A DNA stretch of 64,000 nucleotides from an uncultured Pelagibacteraceae bacterium (GCA_902591535.1 CACJBA010000001.1:124001-188000), one strand, 5' to 3'. Counted from the first letter of the stretch, positions 35,024-43,817 are shown. The notes: generated by a model from the letters alone, not told the origin. A program made the numbers and translations.

Positions 35024-36131
35024 ATCAAATGTTATTGTTAACAGTTGGAATGAGTGGGATCCATTAAAACATGTAATCGTTGGAAAGGCTGACGGAACTT
35101 GTATACCAGCACCTGAACCAGCATTAGATGCAAAAGTTCCAGAAGACAGCGATATGAGAGGACAGTTTGGACCTAGAACAAAAGACACTGTCGATAAAGC
35201 AAACCAATTGCTAGATGATTTTTCTAACATTCTTCAAAAAAGAGGAATTAAAGTTGATCGACCAATGCCAATAGAATTTAATCAAAAAACATCTACACCT
35301 GATTGGGAGGCTGAGACGATGTTTGGTTGTATGCCTCCAAGAGATGTTTTGTTAACTGTTGGTAATGAAATTTTGGAAGCTACAATGAGTTATCGTTGTC
35401 GGTGGTTTGAATACTTATGTTACCGACCACTTTTAAAAGATTATTACAATCAAGATCCAAATATGAGACATGAGTCTGCTCCCAAGCCAAGATTAACAGA
35501 TGCAGATTATAGAAAGGATTACTTATCAGATAAAATAGGTGTTCAAAAAAGATTAGAGTGGACTGAAAAAAAATATTTTGTAACCACAGAAGAAGAACCG
35601 TTATTTGATGCAGCGGACGTATTAAGATTTGGGAAGGATTTAGTTGTTCAACATGGATTTACAACAAATCTGAAAGGAATTGATTGGCTAAAGAGACATT
35701 ATAAAAATCATAGAGTTCATGCAGTTAATTTCCCAGGTGATCCTTATCCAATTCACATTGATGCAACATTTACACCAATTAAAGAGGGTTTAATTATCAA
35801 TAACCCTCAAAGAAGACTCCCAAAAGATCAGAGAAAATTATTTGAAGATAATGGTTGGGAAATTGTAGATAGTGCACAACCAGCACATAACGAACCACCA
35901 CCATTATGTTATTCATCAACTTGGTTATCAATGAATGTTTTAGTTTTAGATCCTAAAACTGTATGTGTAGAAAAAAGTGAAGTTTATCAAGCTGAACAAT
36001 TAGATAAATTAGGTATGGAAGTTGTACCAGTAGAGCTTAGAGATGCCTATGCTTTTGGTGGAGGTATACATTGTTGTACAGCAGACGTTTACCGAGAAGG
36101 TGAACTAAAAGATTACTTCCCGAAACAATAA
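35016..36131 (+). CDS. Glycine amidinotransferase (arginine:glycine amidinotransferase-like)
   Basis: A 371-residue enzyme of the AGAT family, which moves the amidino group of arginine to glycine, giving guanidinoacetate and ornithine. It matches the vertebrate enzyme along its whole length: SWNEWDPLKHVIVG, MPPRDVLLTVGNEILEA, FEYLCYR, the FDAAD acid, His248 in YPIHIDATF and the nucleophile Cys353 in GGGIHCCTADV. Cyanobacterial toxin-pathway amidinotransferases and other acceptors (lysine, taurine-like amines) are related, so glycine as acceptor is probable rather than certain. It follows the sulfotransferase with eight bases overlap and precedes threonine aldolase by two. Confidence 0.92.
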   Translation: MNKSNVIVNSWNEWDPLKHVIVGKADGTCIPAPEPALDAKVPEDSDMRGQFGPRTKDTVDKANQLLDDFSNILQKRGIKVDRPMPIEFNQKTSTPDWEAETMFGCMPPRDVLLTVGNEILEATMSYRCRWFEYLCYRPLLKDYYNQDPNMRHESAPKPRLTDADYRKDYLSDKIGVQKRLEWTEKKYFVTTEEEPLFDAADVLRFGKDLVVQHGFTTNLKGIDWLKRHYKNHRVHAVNFPGDPYPIHIDATFTPIKEGLIINNPQRRLPKDQRKLFEDNGWEIVDSAQPAHNEPPPLCYSSTWLSMNVLVLDPKTVCVEKSEVYQAEQLDKLGMEVVPVELRDAYAFGGGIHCCTADVYREGELKDYFPKQ

Positions 36132-36133
36132 TT

Positions 36134-37186
36134 ATGGCAAAAATAAAAATTAAAAGAGAGCGTATTAAATTCGCCTCAGACAATGTAGCTGGTGCTTGTC
36201 CTGAAGTATTAGATGCAATTTTAAAAGCTAATGACGGAGACAGTACCCCTTATGGTAACGATCCAATTTCAACTGAATTGCAAAATAAGTTTTCAGAAAT
36301 ATTTGAAAAAGAAGTAATTGTTTTTCCTACTGCTTCAGGAACAGCGGCTAATGCTTTAGCTTTATCTACAATGACACCTTCTTATGGAAATATTTATTGT
36401 CATAAGATGTCCCATATAAATACTGATGAATGTGGTGCGCCTGAATTTTATACAGGAGGAGGAAAATTAGTTACTTTAAACGGAATAATGGGAAAAATTA
36501 CTGCAGAGGAGTTAGATCAGTCAATAGGGGGAAAAGGAATTGTTCATCATACCCAACCTTCATCAGTTAGTATTACACAAGTTTGTGAGACAGGTGAAGT
36601 TTATCAACTAGATGAAATTAAAAAGATATCTGATATAGCGCACAAGCATAACCTAAATATTCATATGGATGGAGCAAGATTTGCCAATGCATTAGTTTCC
36701 TTAGATACAACACCTGCAGAAATGACATGGAAATCAGGTATTGATGTATTATCTTTTGGAGCAACAAAAAATGGTTGTCTAGCAGCAGAGGCAATTATCT
36801 TTTTTAAAAAAGAATTAGTCGGAGATATTGCTTTTTTAATGAAAAGAGCGGGGCATTTATTATCTAAAATGCGTTTTGTATCAGCACAATTGGATGCTTA
36901 TATTTCAAATGATGTGTGGTTAAGAAATGCAAAACATGCAAATAAAATGGGTAAAAAACTTAGTGATGGATTAAGTAAACATAATGATATTGAAATTGCT
37001 TATCCAACAGAGGCGAATGAAGTATTTGCGAAATTTCCAAGAAATAAGATAGAACATTTAAATTCTGAGGGTTACAAAATGAATGAAGAAGAATTAGACG
37101 GAAAAGCTGTCAGATTAGTTGCTGCATGGAACACTAAAGATAGTGATGTAGATCAATTATTAGATACTTTAAAAAATTCTAACTAG
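36134..37186 (+). CDS. ltaE: L-threonine aldolase (low-specificity, beta-eliminating lyase family)
   Basis: A 350-residue PLP enzyme that splits threonine or allo-threonine into glycine and acetaldehyde. The PLP lysine is Lys212 in the motif SFGATKNG; FPTASGTAANALAL, HINTDECGAPEF and HMDGARFANAL are the other family blocks. It starts three bases after the amidinotransferase stop and would supply the glycine that enzyme uses. The last codons overlap the end of the convergent 75-residue gene by eight bases, and there is no terminator between the two operons. Confidence 0.9.
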   Translation: MAKIKIKRERIKFASDNVAGACPEVLDAILKANDGDSTPYGNDPISTELQNKFSEIFEKEVIVFPTASGTAANALALSTMTPSYGNIYCHKMSHINTDECGAPEFYTGGGKLVTLNGIMGKITAEELDQSIGGKGIVHHTQPSSVSITQVCETGEVYQLDEIKKISDIAHKHNLNIHMDGARFANALVSLDTTPAEMTWKSGIDVLSFGATKNGCLAAEAIIFFKKELVGDIAFLMKRAGHLLSKMRFVSAQLDAYISNDVWLRNAKHANKMGKKLSDGLSKHNDIEIAYPTEANEVFAKFPRNKIEHLNSEGYKMNEEELDGKAVRLVAAWNTKDSDVDQLLDTLKNSN

Positions 37187-37406
37187 GATTTTGTTTTAAG
37201 AACTCAATGTATTTTATTACTTCTGCATATTTTTCATCAGGAATATCCTTGTAACTTGCATTAAATTTGCTTTTCACACAAATAGCAACATGAGCGTAGG
37301 GGTTTCTGCCTTTAGGATGATTTGGATGATCGGGCAATTGTCCTACCAAATAATCGCCAGCTTCCTGAATAATTTTCCAGAGTTTACTTGCGTTTTCTTT
37401 GTTCAT
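37179..37406 (-). CDS. Small uncharacterised protein (75 residues)
   Basis: A short protein, not recognised, with a helical N-terminus (MNKENASKLWKIIQEAG), a polar middle PDHPNHPKGRNPYAHVAICVK containing a His/Pro-rich stretch, and a helical end (EKYAEVIKYIEFLKQNPS). There is no signal peptide or membrane segment. The ATG at 37406 sits one base after the stop of the secreted 582-residue protein, so expression is coupled to that gene. An upstream in-frame start at 37484 lies inside the neighbour and is rejected. The reading frame has codon use like the surrounding genes, which supports it being real. Confidence 0.65.
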   Translation of the reverse strand: MNKENASKLWKIIQEAGDYLVGQLPDHPNHPKGRNPYAHVAICVKSKFNASYKDIPDEKYAEVIKYIEFLKQNPS

Positions 37407-37407
37407 A

Positions 37408-39156
37408 TTATTGACCCAAAGACTCTTTTGCTTCCTCAACCGTATAATTTGTTCCATGTTCAGCATTATATGCAGCAACGGCATCTGCGAAACTACTGTA
37501 TCCTAAACCTTGAGCTGTTGCTTCTAGATCAACCGAAACACCAGCACTTGTTGCTGCCCTAATTGTATCAGCTACTTCTTGAAGGCTACTGTTGGCAGCA
37601 GAGGCAATTTGACCAGCATCAAAAGAACTTATAGAGCCAGATTGGAGAGCGTTAATGATATCTACATTATCTTGATATGCTGAAGCGTATTCTTCTACAG
37701 ACCAGTTAGCTCCATGTTGAGCGTTTGCTAAATCAGTTAAATCAGAATAGTTGTTAATATCTAATCCGTAAGTATCTCCAAAAGATCTAGCAAAATCATC
37801 AAGAGTAAAAGAAAATTCAAATGACTGTGTATTTAAATTTAAATCATTTTTAATCTGAGAAAAACTATCAGCATTTGAGTCAATTAAATTACTAAATTCC
37901 TCTAAATCTATTAATTCTTTAAAATTTTTCATTGCCAATTGTGCTTTTATTGACTCAATTTCATCTTCAGATAGGTTTACTTCAATTCCTGCTTCATTAA
38001 CTATTGATTTAGGGATTGGATTTTTCCAGGCATTTGCCCAATCACTCAGTTTCCATTTTTTCATTTCAGATGCTGAAGCAACCATTAAATTAATTGTTTC
38101 TAATTTTACGTTTAGCTCTTCCTTATATACATTTAAAAATCTATTTACTGGAATATCTGAATTTTCTAAATTTAATATATTTAGTTGAATCTCGTTTGAT
38201 TTAAGATTTTTATTAATTTTCATCGATTTAGTCACCATCCCTAGTATTTCTAATTCTTCCTGTTGAAAATCATCAAAATTTGCATTTGATAAATCTTGAT
38301 CAAATTTTTTTGGTATTTTGTCTTTTTTTATATTTTGAAGTACAAATTCTGAAATTTTATATCCACTTAATAACGCTTCAAGATTCTTATCTCTTAATTT
38401 TTCAATTTCTATCACAAATGAAGTTAAAAGCTCATAATCTTTATTATCTTTATTTTTTTTCAAATCTTTTGATAAAGCCTTAAAAATTTTATTATATTCT
38501 TTATTAAATTTTTTTTCATTCAATCTCATATTTTTTTTATCCTCAGTAAGAGATTTTAATTTAGAGATATTTTTGGAAATTTTGTTATGTGTTTTTATTA
38601 ATTTTTTTTCTTCTTTAGAAAGTTTTATAGTTTTAATTTCAGCTTGATTTAAAAGTTTATACAATGTGTAGTATCTTTTAATAGCTGTTTCAGGACTATC
38701 ATTTAATGACATGCCTAATGCTTCTCTCATAGACTTTTTTGCTTTGTTTAAACCATATAATTTTTTTATATTTTTTTTAGTTGCAGCATTTACTTTGGGA
38801 TATTTTCTCTCAAATGTTTCAAGAGATTTTTTGTTTTCTTTTAATTGTTGCATATAAAAATATTCAAAATATGCCATCCCTAAGATGACTCTATCTGTAT
38901 ATTTTTCCATTAATCCTTTTTGTGTTATAAATATTTCCACAAATTTTTTATTTGCAATTCTTTGCTTTTTATAAAAATCTGAAGCTACTTCAGGAAACAT
39001 CCCTATTGGAGAAAAGTCTATTTTTTCAAAACTACCTATATCATCAAGATCATCTAAAAATACACCTAATTTAATCTCTTTGTCTGACCTTTCACTGCCA
39101 TTGGCAATATTGAAAATTAAAAATACAAAAAAAAAGAAAAATATTTTGTTAATCAT
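37408..39156 (-). CDS. Secreted repeat protein with long helical N-terminal region (unknown function)
   Basis: A 582-residue protein not recognised as any family. It has a signal peptide (MINKIFFFFFVFLIFNIANG, cleavage near residue 20). Residues about 60-330 are Lys/Leu/Glu-rich and strongly helical, probably a coiled coil; residues about 440-582 are Ala/Asp/Asn-rich with few lysines. Two copies of a motif close to N-A-x-H-G-x-N-x-(S/T)-V-E-E occur, near residues 477-489 (NAQHGANWSVEEY) and 562-574 (NAEHGTNYTVEEA). Start overlaps the upstream Gfo/Idh/MocA stop by one base. The composition break suggests a two-part architecture. Confidence 0.75.
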   Translation of the reverse strand: MINKIFFFFFVFLIFNIANGSERSDKEIKLGVFLDDLDDIGSFEKIDFSPIGMFPEVASDFYKKQRIANKKFVEIFITQKGLMEKYTDRVILGMAYFEYFYMQQLKENKKSLETFERKYPKVNAATKKNIKKLYGLNKAKKSMREALGMSLNDSPETAIKRYYTLYKLLNQAEIKTIKLSKEEKKLIKTHNKISKNISKLKSLTEDKKNMRLNEKKFNKEYNKIFKALSKDLKKNKDNKDYELLTSFVIEIEKLRDKNLEALLSGYKISEFVLQNIKKDKIPKKFDQDLSNANFDDFQQEELEILGMVTKSMKINKNLKSNEIQLNILNLENSDIPVNRFLNVYKEELNVKLETINLMVASASEMKKWKLSDWANAWKNPIPKSIVNEAGIEVNLSEDEIESIKAQLAMKNFKELIDLEEFSNLIDSNADSFSQIKNDLNLNTQSFEFSFTLDDFARSFGDTYGLDINNYSDLTDLANAQHGANWSVEEYASAYQDNVDIINALQSGSISSFDAGQIASAANSSLQEVADTIRAATSAGVSVDLEATAQGLGYSSFADAVAAYNAEHGTNYTVEEAKESLGQ

Positions 39157-40229
39157 TATTCAGGTAACCAAGAATTATATAAAGCATTATATTTATCTAT
39201 TGGAAGTTTAATATTTTTATTTTGTCTAGATGAATCGTATACAGCAGTTACAAATTCTAAAGATTTTCTAGCATCAAGTAGTGACACTTCATCACTAGGA
39301 GATCCATCTAGTTTATTTGCAATCTCTTCAAACATTCCTGCATACCAGGATTTTGGTTCTTTTACTTTTGATAGCACTTCATCAATTTGAGTTTTGGTTA
39401 TAGGAGCTCTTGGTAAAAAATCCCATTTATCATCAGCTGGGTTATAAGGTTTATCAGGAGAAGCACTTGACTCAGCTGTAAATCCTTCAAAACAAAATCG
39501 AAGTCTACTAGTATCGTTTGCAGCACCTAAAGTAATAGAACTTGAAACTAGAGTTCCATTTTCCATTTCAATAGAGAGTGCAGCACAGTCCTCAACCTCA
39601 ATATCATTTACTCTAGTTGATAGCTTGGCAAAAACATTTGAAACAGGACCTAGGATCATACTCACTAAATCATGAATATGAATAGAGTGACTTAAAATTG
39701 CTCCACCTTGTTCACCTTCCCAAGTTCCTCTCCAAGGTTTTGAATAGTAATCTTTTCCTCTATTCCAATGAGTCTCTAAAGAAGCAACTAATGGTTTTCC
39801 TGCTAAATCTGATTTGATTAATGCCTTTAATTGAGAAAATCCTAGACCATATCGATATTGAAATACTGGGAAAATAATCTTACCAGTTTCTTTGCTAATT
39901 TTTTCTAATTCATCTACTTCTTTAAGACTTGAAACTAAAGGCTTTTCACAAATCACATGCTTTCCGGCTTCCATTGCTTTTTTACAAGCAGAAAAATGCA
40001 AATGGGGTGGGAGACAAATATCAATTATATCAATTTCTTTAATTTTTAATACATCGTCAAAGTTAAGAGAAACTTTTGTATCAGTATTTGAATTTAATAT
40101 TTTATCAATAGCTTCTCTAGTTAAACCACATAAAGTGTGAACTTTAAATCTCTCAGATATTTTTTGAAAACCTTCAAAATGTTTTGCCCCTATGTTGGTT
40201 CCAATTATAGCAACTTGATATTTTTTCAT
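39156..40229 (-). CDS. Gfo/Idh/MocA family NAD-dependent oxidoreductase
   Basis: A 357-residue dehydrogenase with the N-terminal Rossmann motif VAIIGTNIGAKHFEGF, the family motif CEKPLVSS (E-K-P, with the catalytic lysine), and the C-terminal alpha/beta domain with SHSIHIHDLVSMILGP. Members oxidise sugars, inositols or amino sugars. Its start overlaps the end of the second dehydrogenase by four bases and its stop overlaps the secreted protein's start by one base, making a single coupled operon. The two dehydrogenases are clearly different proteins, not a recent duplication. Confidence 0.87.
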   Translation of the reverse strand: MKKYQVAIIGTNIGAKHFEGFQKISERFKVHTLCGLTREAIDKILNSNTDTKVSLNFDDVLKIKEIDIIDICLPPHLHFSACKKAMEAGKHVICEKPLVSSLKEVDELEKISKETGKIIFPVFQYRYGLGFSQLKALIKSDLAGKPLVASLETHWNRGKDYYSKPWRGTWEGEQGGAILSHSIHIHDLVSMILGPVSNVFAKLSTRVNDIEVEDCAALSIEMENGTLVSSSITLGAANDTSRLRFCFEGFTAESSASPDKPYNPADDKWDFLPRAPITKTQIDEVLSKVKEPKSWYAGMFEEIANKLDGSPSDEVSLLDARKSLEFVTAVYDSSRQNKNIKLPIDKYNALYNSWLPE

Positions 40230-41236
40230 TTTTTTTCAGCTTGTTCTTGAGCTTTAATTGCAAGTTCCATTGAAAGGTATGTGAGTTTTTGAGAACATGC
40301 AGTTTCTGTTCTGTTTGTAACATCATTAATTAAATTACTAAAGTAGGGGAGTTTAACATTAGAACAATCTATATGTTTTACTTCATCATTATTTGCTAAA
40401 AACAAATGATTACCTTTCTCAGACTTTGCTAGGTCTGTATATTTTCTGATTTCTATAAAACCTTTGTCTCCAAGTATTAATAATCTGCCATCTCCCCAGG
40501 TAGGTAGGGCATCTGGAGTAAACCAATCCAATCTAATGTAACCATGGCCACCATTACCAGTTAGATTAACTTCTCCAAAATCTTGAAAACCAACCTTTTC
40601 CTTTTTGGTAGTGTTTTCTACAAGAGCATGATTAATTTTTGCTTCATTTGAATTTGTAAATACTAAAAATTGATGAATTTGATGTGAGCCTATATCAGTA
40701 ATTATGCCACCATAACTTTCTCGATCGTAAAACCAATCAGGCCTTTCATAGTTACCCTGTCTGTGTGGACCAGTACCAATTGTCTGTTTTACTTTGCCTA
40801 TTTTGCCTTCAGAAATTAATTCTTCAGCTTTTGCAACTGCTGCAACATGAAATCTTTCTGAAAAATTAACCGACCATATTTTTCCAGTTTCTTTTACTGT
40901 TTGTTTAAGCTTGTTTAATTGATCTAAAGTAGTGCAACCGGGTTTATCGACCATCACATCTTTTCCAGCTTTTAAAGCTTCTATTGAATTATGAGCTCTA
41001 TCTTTTGGAACTGAAGATATTAAAATCATATCAATAGATGGATCATTTAATATTTCTTTCTTATTTTCTTTCCTTTTAATTTTTGGATATTTTGAATTAA
41101 ATTCTTTTAAAGTTAACGGCTCACCCTCTGTCCAAAAATAATCACATTTACACCCTTCTTTTAACATTTCATCCAACATGTCGAAGATATGACCGTGATC
41201 GATACCTATCACTCCAAGATTAATAGTCTTTTCCAT
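40226..41236 (-). CDS. Gfo/Idh/MocA family NAD-dependent oxidoreductase
   Basis: A 336-residue member of the same superfamily, with N-terminal LGVIGIDHGHIFDML (the glycine motif is altered and has a histidine pair typical of one subgroup), the catalytic-type motif VDKPGCTT (D-K-P instead of E-K-P) and GGIITDIGSHQIHQF in the C-terminal domain. It follows the PhyH gene by four bases and overlaps the next dehydrogenase. The substrate is unknown; PhyH plus two Gfo/Idh/MocA enzymes suggest a catabolic route for a hydroxylated or sugar-like compound, which is inference. Confidence 0.85.
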   Translation of the reverse strand: MEKTINLGVIGIDHGHIFDMLDEMLKEGCKCDYFWTEGEPLTLKEFNSKYPKIKRKENKKEILNDPSIDMILISSVPKDRAHNSIEALKAGKDVMVDKPGCTTLDQLNKLKQTVKETGKIWSVNFSERFHVAAVAKAEELISEGKIGKVKQTIGTGPHRQGNYERPDWFYDRESYGGIITDIGSHQIHQFLVFTNSNEAKINHALVENTTKKEKVGFQDFGEVNLTGNGGHGYIRLDWFTPDALPTWGDGRLLILGDKGFIEIRKYTDLAKSEKGNHLFLANNDEVKHIDCSNVKLPYFSNLINDVTNRTETACSQKLTYLSMELAIKAQEQAEKK

Positions 41237-41240
41237 CTTG

Positions 41241-42065
41241 TTAATAAGTTCCTTGTTTTTCTGAACCGTTATAAAAAATTTCTTGTAAATATTTATTTTC
41301 TCTAATTCTTAAAGATTTGCCTTCTTCGCTCATTAATGAATTAGTACGATTAATAACCTTGTGATAATGATATTCATCTTTTCCTCTAGCAATTTGAACA
41401 CTATTTTTTCCTAAAATTTGTTTAACATTAGTTCCTATATAACTTTGAACTGCAAATCCTATTCTTCGGTCATTACTTTTATTTATACCTGAGCCGTGAA
41501 CTATTCTTGGGTGATGTAAAGACATTTGACCCGCTTTAAGCTCTACGGGTTTAACTTCATTTTCTGGCACCCCTTCTACTGTTTGACCACGCGTTAGTAG
41601 GTTTCCTTCATTAAACTTTTGGTTATGATCTTTTAGCTCAATATGAGATTTAGGCCACATTCTCATGCAACCATTTTCATTATTTGAATCTGTAATTGCT
41701 ATCCATGCAGTAACCCAATTATGTGGTTCTAATCCAATATATTTTGCATCTTGATGATAACTTACAAATCCCTCTTGTTTAGGGTTTTTAATAAATAAAG
41801 TAGTACTACAAACTAAAATATTTTTTCCAATAATGCTTTCAACTGCATCAAGAATTTTAGAGTTATGAACAATGGAATCTAGTTTAGGAGAGATTAAGTG
41901 AACATTGTATCTACCAGATTTATCAATTTCATTTGGCATTTCTTTTTCTATCAATTCTATTTCATTTCTTACTTCCAAAGCCTCTTCTTTAGTTAAAATA
42001 TCTAAAGGAGCAACATATCCTTCTTCATTGTACTGTTTCAGTTGATTTGAATTAAGATAAGTCAT
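41241..42065 (-). CDS. Phytanoyl-CoA dioxygenase family (PhyH) Fe(II)/2-oxoglutarate enzyme
   Basis: A 274-residue non-haem iron dioxygenase. The metal ligands are His104 and Asp106 (YHQDAKY) and His190 (PRIVHGSG), and Arg200 or Arg201 (SNDRRIGF) is the likely 2-oxoglutarate partner. The ACWIAIT-like segment WVTAWIAITDSNNENGCM is the family's core strand. PhyH proteins in marine bacteria hydroxylate a wide range of small molecules; the substrate is not predictable here. It is the first gene of a minus-strand operon and is divergent from the MOSC gene with 18 bases between. Confidence 0.87.
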   Translation of the reverse strand: MTYLNSNQLKQYNEEGYVAPLDILTKEEALEVRNEIELIEKEMPNEIDKSGRYNVHLISPKLDSIVHNSKILDAVESIIGKNILVCSTTLFIKNPKQEGFVSYHQDAKYIGLEPHNWVTAWIAITDSNNENGCMRMWPKSHIELKDHNQKFNEGNLLTRGQTVEGVPENEVKPVELKAGQMSLHHPRIVHGSGINKSNDRRIGFAVQSYIGTNVKQILGKNSVQIARGKDEYHYHKVINRTNSLMSEEGKSLRIRENKYLQEIFYNGSEKQGTY

Positions 42066-42083
42066 ATTATTTTTAAAGATTAT

Positions 42084-42872
42084 ATGAGTGCTATTATTAC
42101 TTCAATACATAACTGTCCTGTAAAATCTATTTCATTTCAAAATATTGAAAAATGTAAAATTAATAAAAACGTTGGGATAGAAGGGGATAGAGTTTTTGCT
42201 TTTTCTCAAAATCTTGATTTGGATCAATCTAAACAATTTGAAATAAACCCTGAAGCAAGAAAAGGAAAATGGAATAAAATTGTAACACTTAAAAATACTC
42301 CTGTGTTTAATAAGTATAATTTTTTATATGAGAATAATAAGTTAACTTTAACAATTAAAGATAAAGAAATTATTAATATTAATGTTAATGACTCTAATGA
42401 AAGAAACAATCTGGTAAAAAAATTAATTGAATTAGAGGGTTCTTTAAAAAATGATATTAGACTTATGAGAAATGATAAACACCCTTTTTATGACACTTCC
42501 ATATCTAACAAATCAATGTTTAGAAATTCAATTTCTCTTTTAAATATCAATAGCATCAAAGATTTTGAAAATAAAATTAATCAAAAAATTGAAAAATCCA
42601 TTTTTAGAGGCAATTTATATTTTGATGGAATTGAAGCTTGGGAAGAAAGAAATTGGATTGGCAAAACTATAAAAATAAATGACGTTTTGTTTAAAGTTGA
42701 AAAAAATATTCCAAGATGTGTTGCTATAAACTTAAAACCTGAAACAGATGACAATTCTTTTAATTTACTTAAAACTTTAAAAGAAACTTACGATCATTAT
42801 GATATGGGTGTTTATTTGACACCTGAAAATAATGGCGAAATAAATTTATCAGAAAAAATCCTTATAAAATAA
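42084..42872 (+). CDS. MOSC domain protein
   Basis: A 262-residue protein of the MOSC family (molybdenum-cofactor sulfurase C-terminal domain). The N-terminal beta-barrel part reads IHNCPVKSISFQNIEKCK with GIEGDRVFAF, and the MOSC domain proper has RGNLYFDGIEAWEERNWIGKTI and the conserved cysteine in NIPRCVAINLKPET. Such proteins are thought to carry sulfur or bind molybdenum cofactor, for instance in reduction of N-hydroxylated compounds or YcbX-type reactions. No Fe-S domain is fused. Its place in the window is apart from the main molybdenum genes. Confidence 0.8.
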   Translation: MSAIITSIHNCPVKSISFQNIEKCKINKNVGIEGDRVFAFSQNLDLDQSKQFEINPEARKGKWNKIVTLKNTPVFNKYNFLYENNKLTLTIKDKEIININVNDSNERNNLVKKLIELEGSLKNDIRLMRNDKHPFYDTSISNKSMFRNSISLLNINSIKDFENKINQKIEKSIFRGNLYFDGIEAWEERNWIGKTIKINDVLFKVEKNIPRCVAINLKPETDDNSFNLLKTLKETYDHYDMGVYLTPENNGEINLSEKILIK

Positions 42873-42971
42873 ATATTAGACAACTTAAGATTGAATAAAA
42901 TTATTTTAGGTGGGTGTACACAGCTTCTCTAATCTGTTTAACTTTATCAAAACATAACTAAGGGGTATATA

Positions 42972-43817
42972 ATGAGAAAAATATATAAGACTTTAACTGT
43001 TTTATTTGTTCTTCTGTTTAGTATTTCGACTGTTAATGCAAAAACATTAACGGAAAGGCTTGCGGATGGTCACAAATTAAGACTAGGTTTTGGTACTGCT
43101 GTGCCATGGGCATACGCTGGAGATAATGGTGAAGCATTAGGTTTCGTAAACATGATAGCTTTAACTGTTTTGGAAGAAATGGGGATTACTGAACATGAAA
43201 CTAAAGTTTTTGAGTGGTCAGGTCTTATTCCAGGAATAAATGCTGACAGATCAGATATGATTACTGGAGGTATGTATATTCTAAAAAGTAGATGTGAAAA
43301 TATTAATTTTTCAGATCCAATAGGAGTATTCGGTGATGCAATGTTAGTTCCTAAAGGAAATCCTAAAGGAATTAATAATTATGAAGACGTAATTAGAACT
43401 GGAGCTACTTTAGTTACTGGAACTGGTTTCAATACTGTAGAAGCAGCTAAAAAGTTTGGTGTTCCTGATAGTCAAATGCTACTAGTAGAAGGTGAAGTAG
43501 GAATACTTGCTGCTATGAAAGCAGGAAGAGCTGATGCTGCAGTACAAACTTTTTTTGGTGCAAAAGAGCATGAAGAAAAAACTGGTGGAGCATTTGAAGT
43601 GACTGATCCAAAACTAATGCCTAAAGAAACTGTCAATGTGGTTGGGATTGGTTTTAGAAAAAGTGACGACAAGTTTAGAGAAGCATTTAATGCTGCTTTA
43701 GCTAAGGTTTTAGCTAACCCAGGTAAAATGTTAGAGAGGGCTGGAAAGTATGGTTATGATAAAGCTCAACTTCCTCCACCTGACATGACTACTGAGTGGG
43801 CTTGCTCAACTAAATAA
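42972..43817 (+). CDS. ehuB: Polar amino acid/ectoine-type ABC transporter substrate-binding protein (EhuB-like)
   Basis: A 281-residue periplasmic binding protein with a signal peptide (MRKIYKTLTVLFVLLFSISTVNA, cleavage near residue 23). The type II binding-protein features are LRLGFGTAVPWAYAGDNGEALGFVN near the start, ITGGMYILKSRCENINFSDP, and VATGTGFN-like LVTGTGFNTVEAAKKFG. The pattern resembles EhuB of the ectoine/hydroxyectoine system, but amino acid binding is possible. The start has an AAGGGG ribosome-binding site seven bases upstream. It is followed by a strong hairpin and then the two permease genes. Confidence 0.8.
   Translation: MRKIYKTLTVLFVLLFSISTVNAKTLTERLADGHKLRLGFGTAVPWAYAGDNGEALGFVNMIALTVLEEMGITEHETKVFEWSGLIPGINADRSDMITGGMYILKSRCENINFSDPIGVFGDAMLVPKGNPKGINNYEDVIRTGATLVTGTGFNTVEAAKKFGVPDSQMLLVEGEVGILAAMKAGRADAAVQTFFGAKEHEEKTGGAFEVTDPKLMPKETVNVVGIGFRKSDDKFREAFNAALAKVLANPGKMLERAGKYGYDKAQLPPPDMTTEWACSTK

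Noticed and set aside
37407-37484. Longer version of the 75-residue protein starting at 37484
   Set aside because: The extra 26 residues lie in the coding part of the secreted protein in another frame; the ATG at 37406 just after its stop is the natural start.
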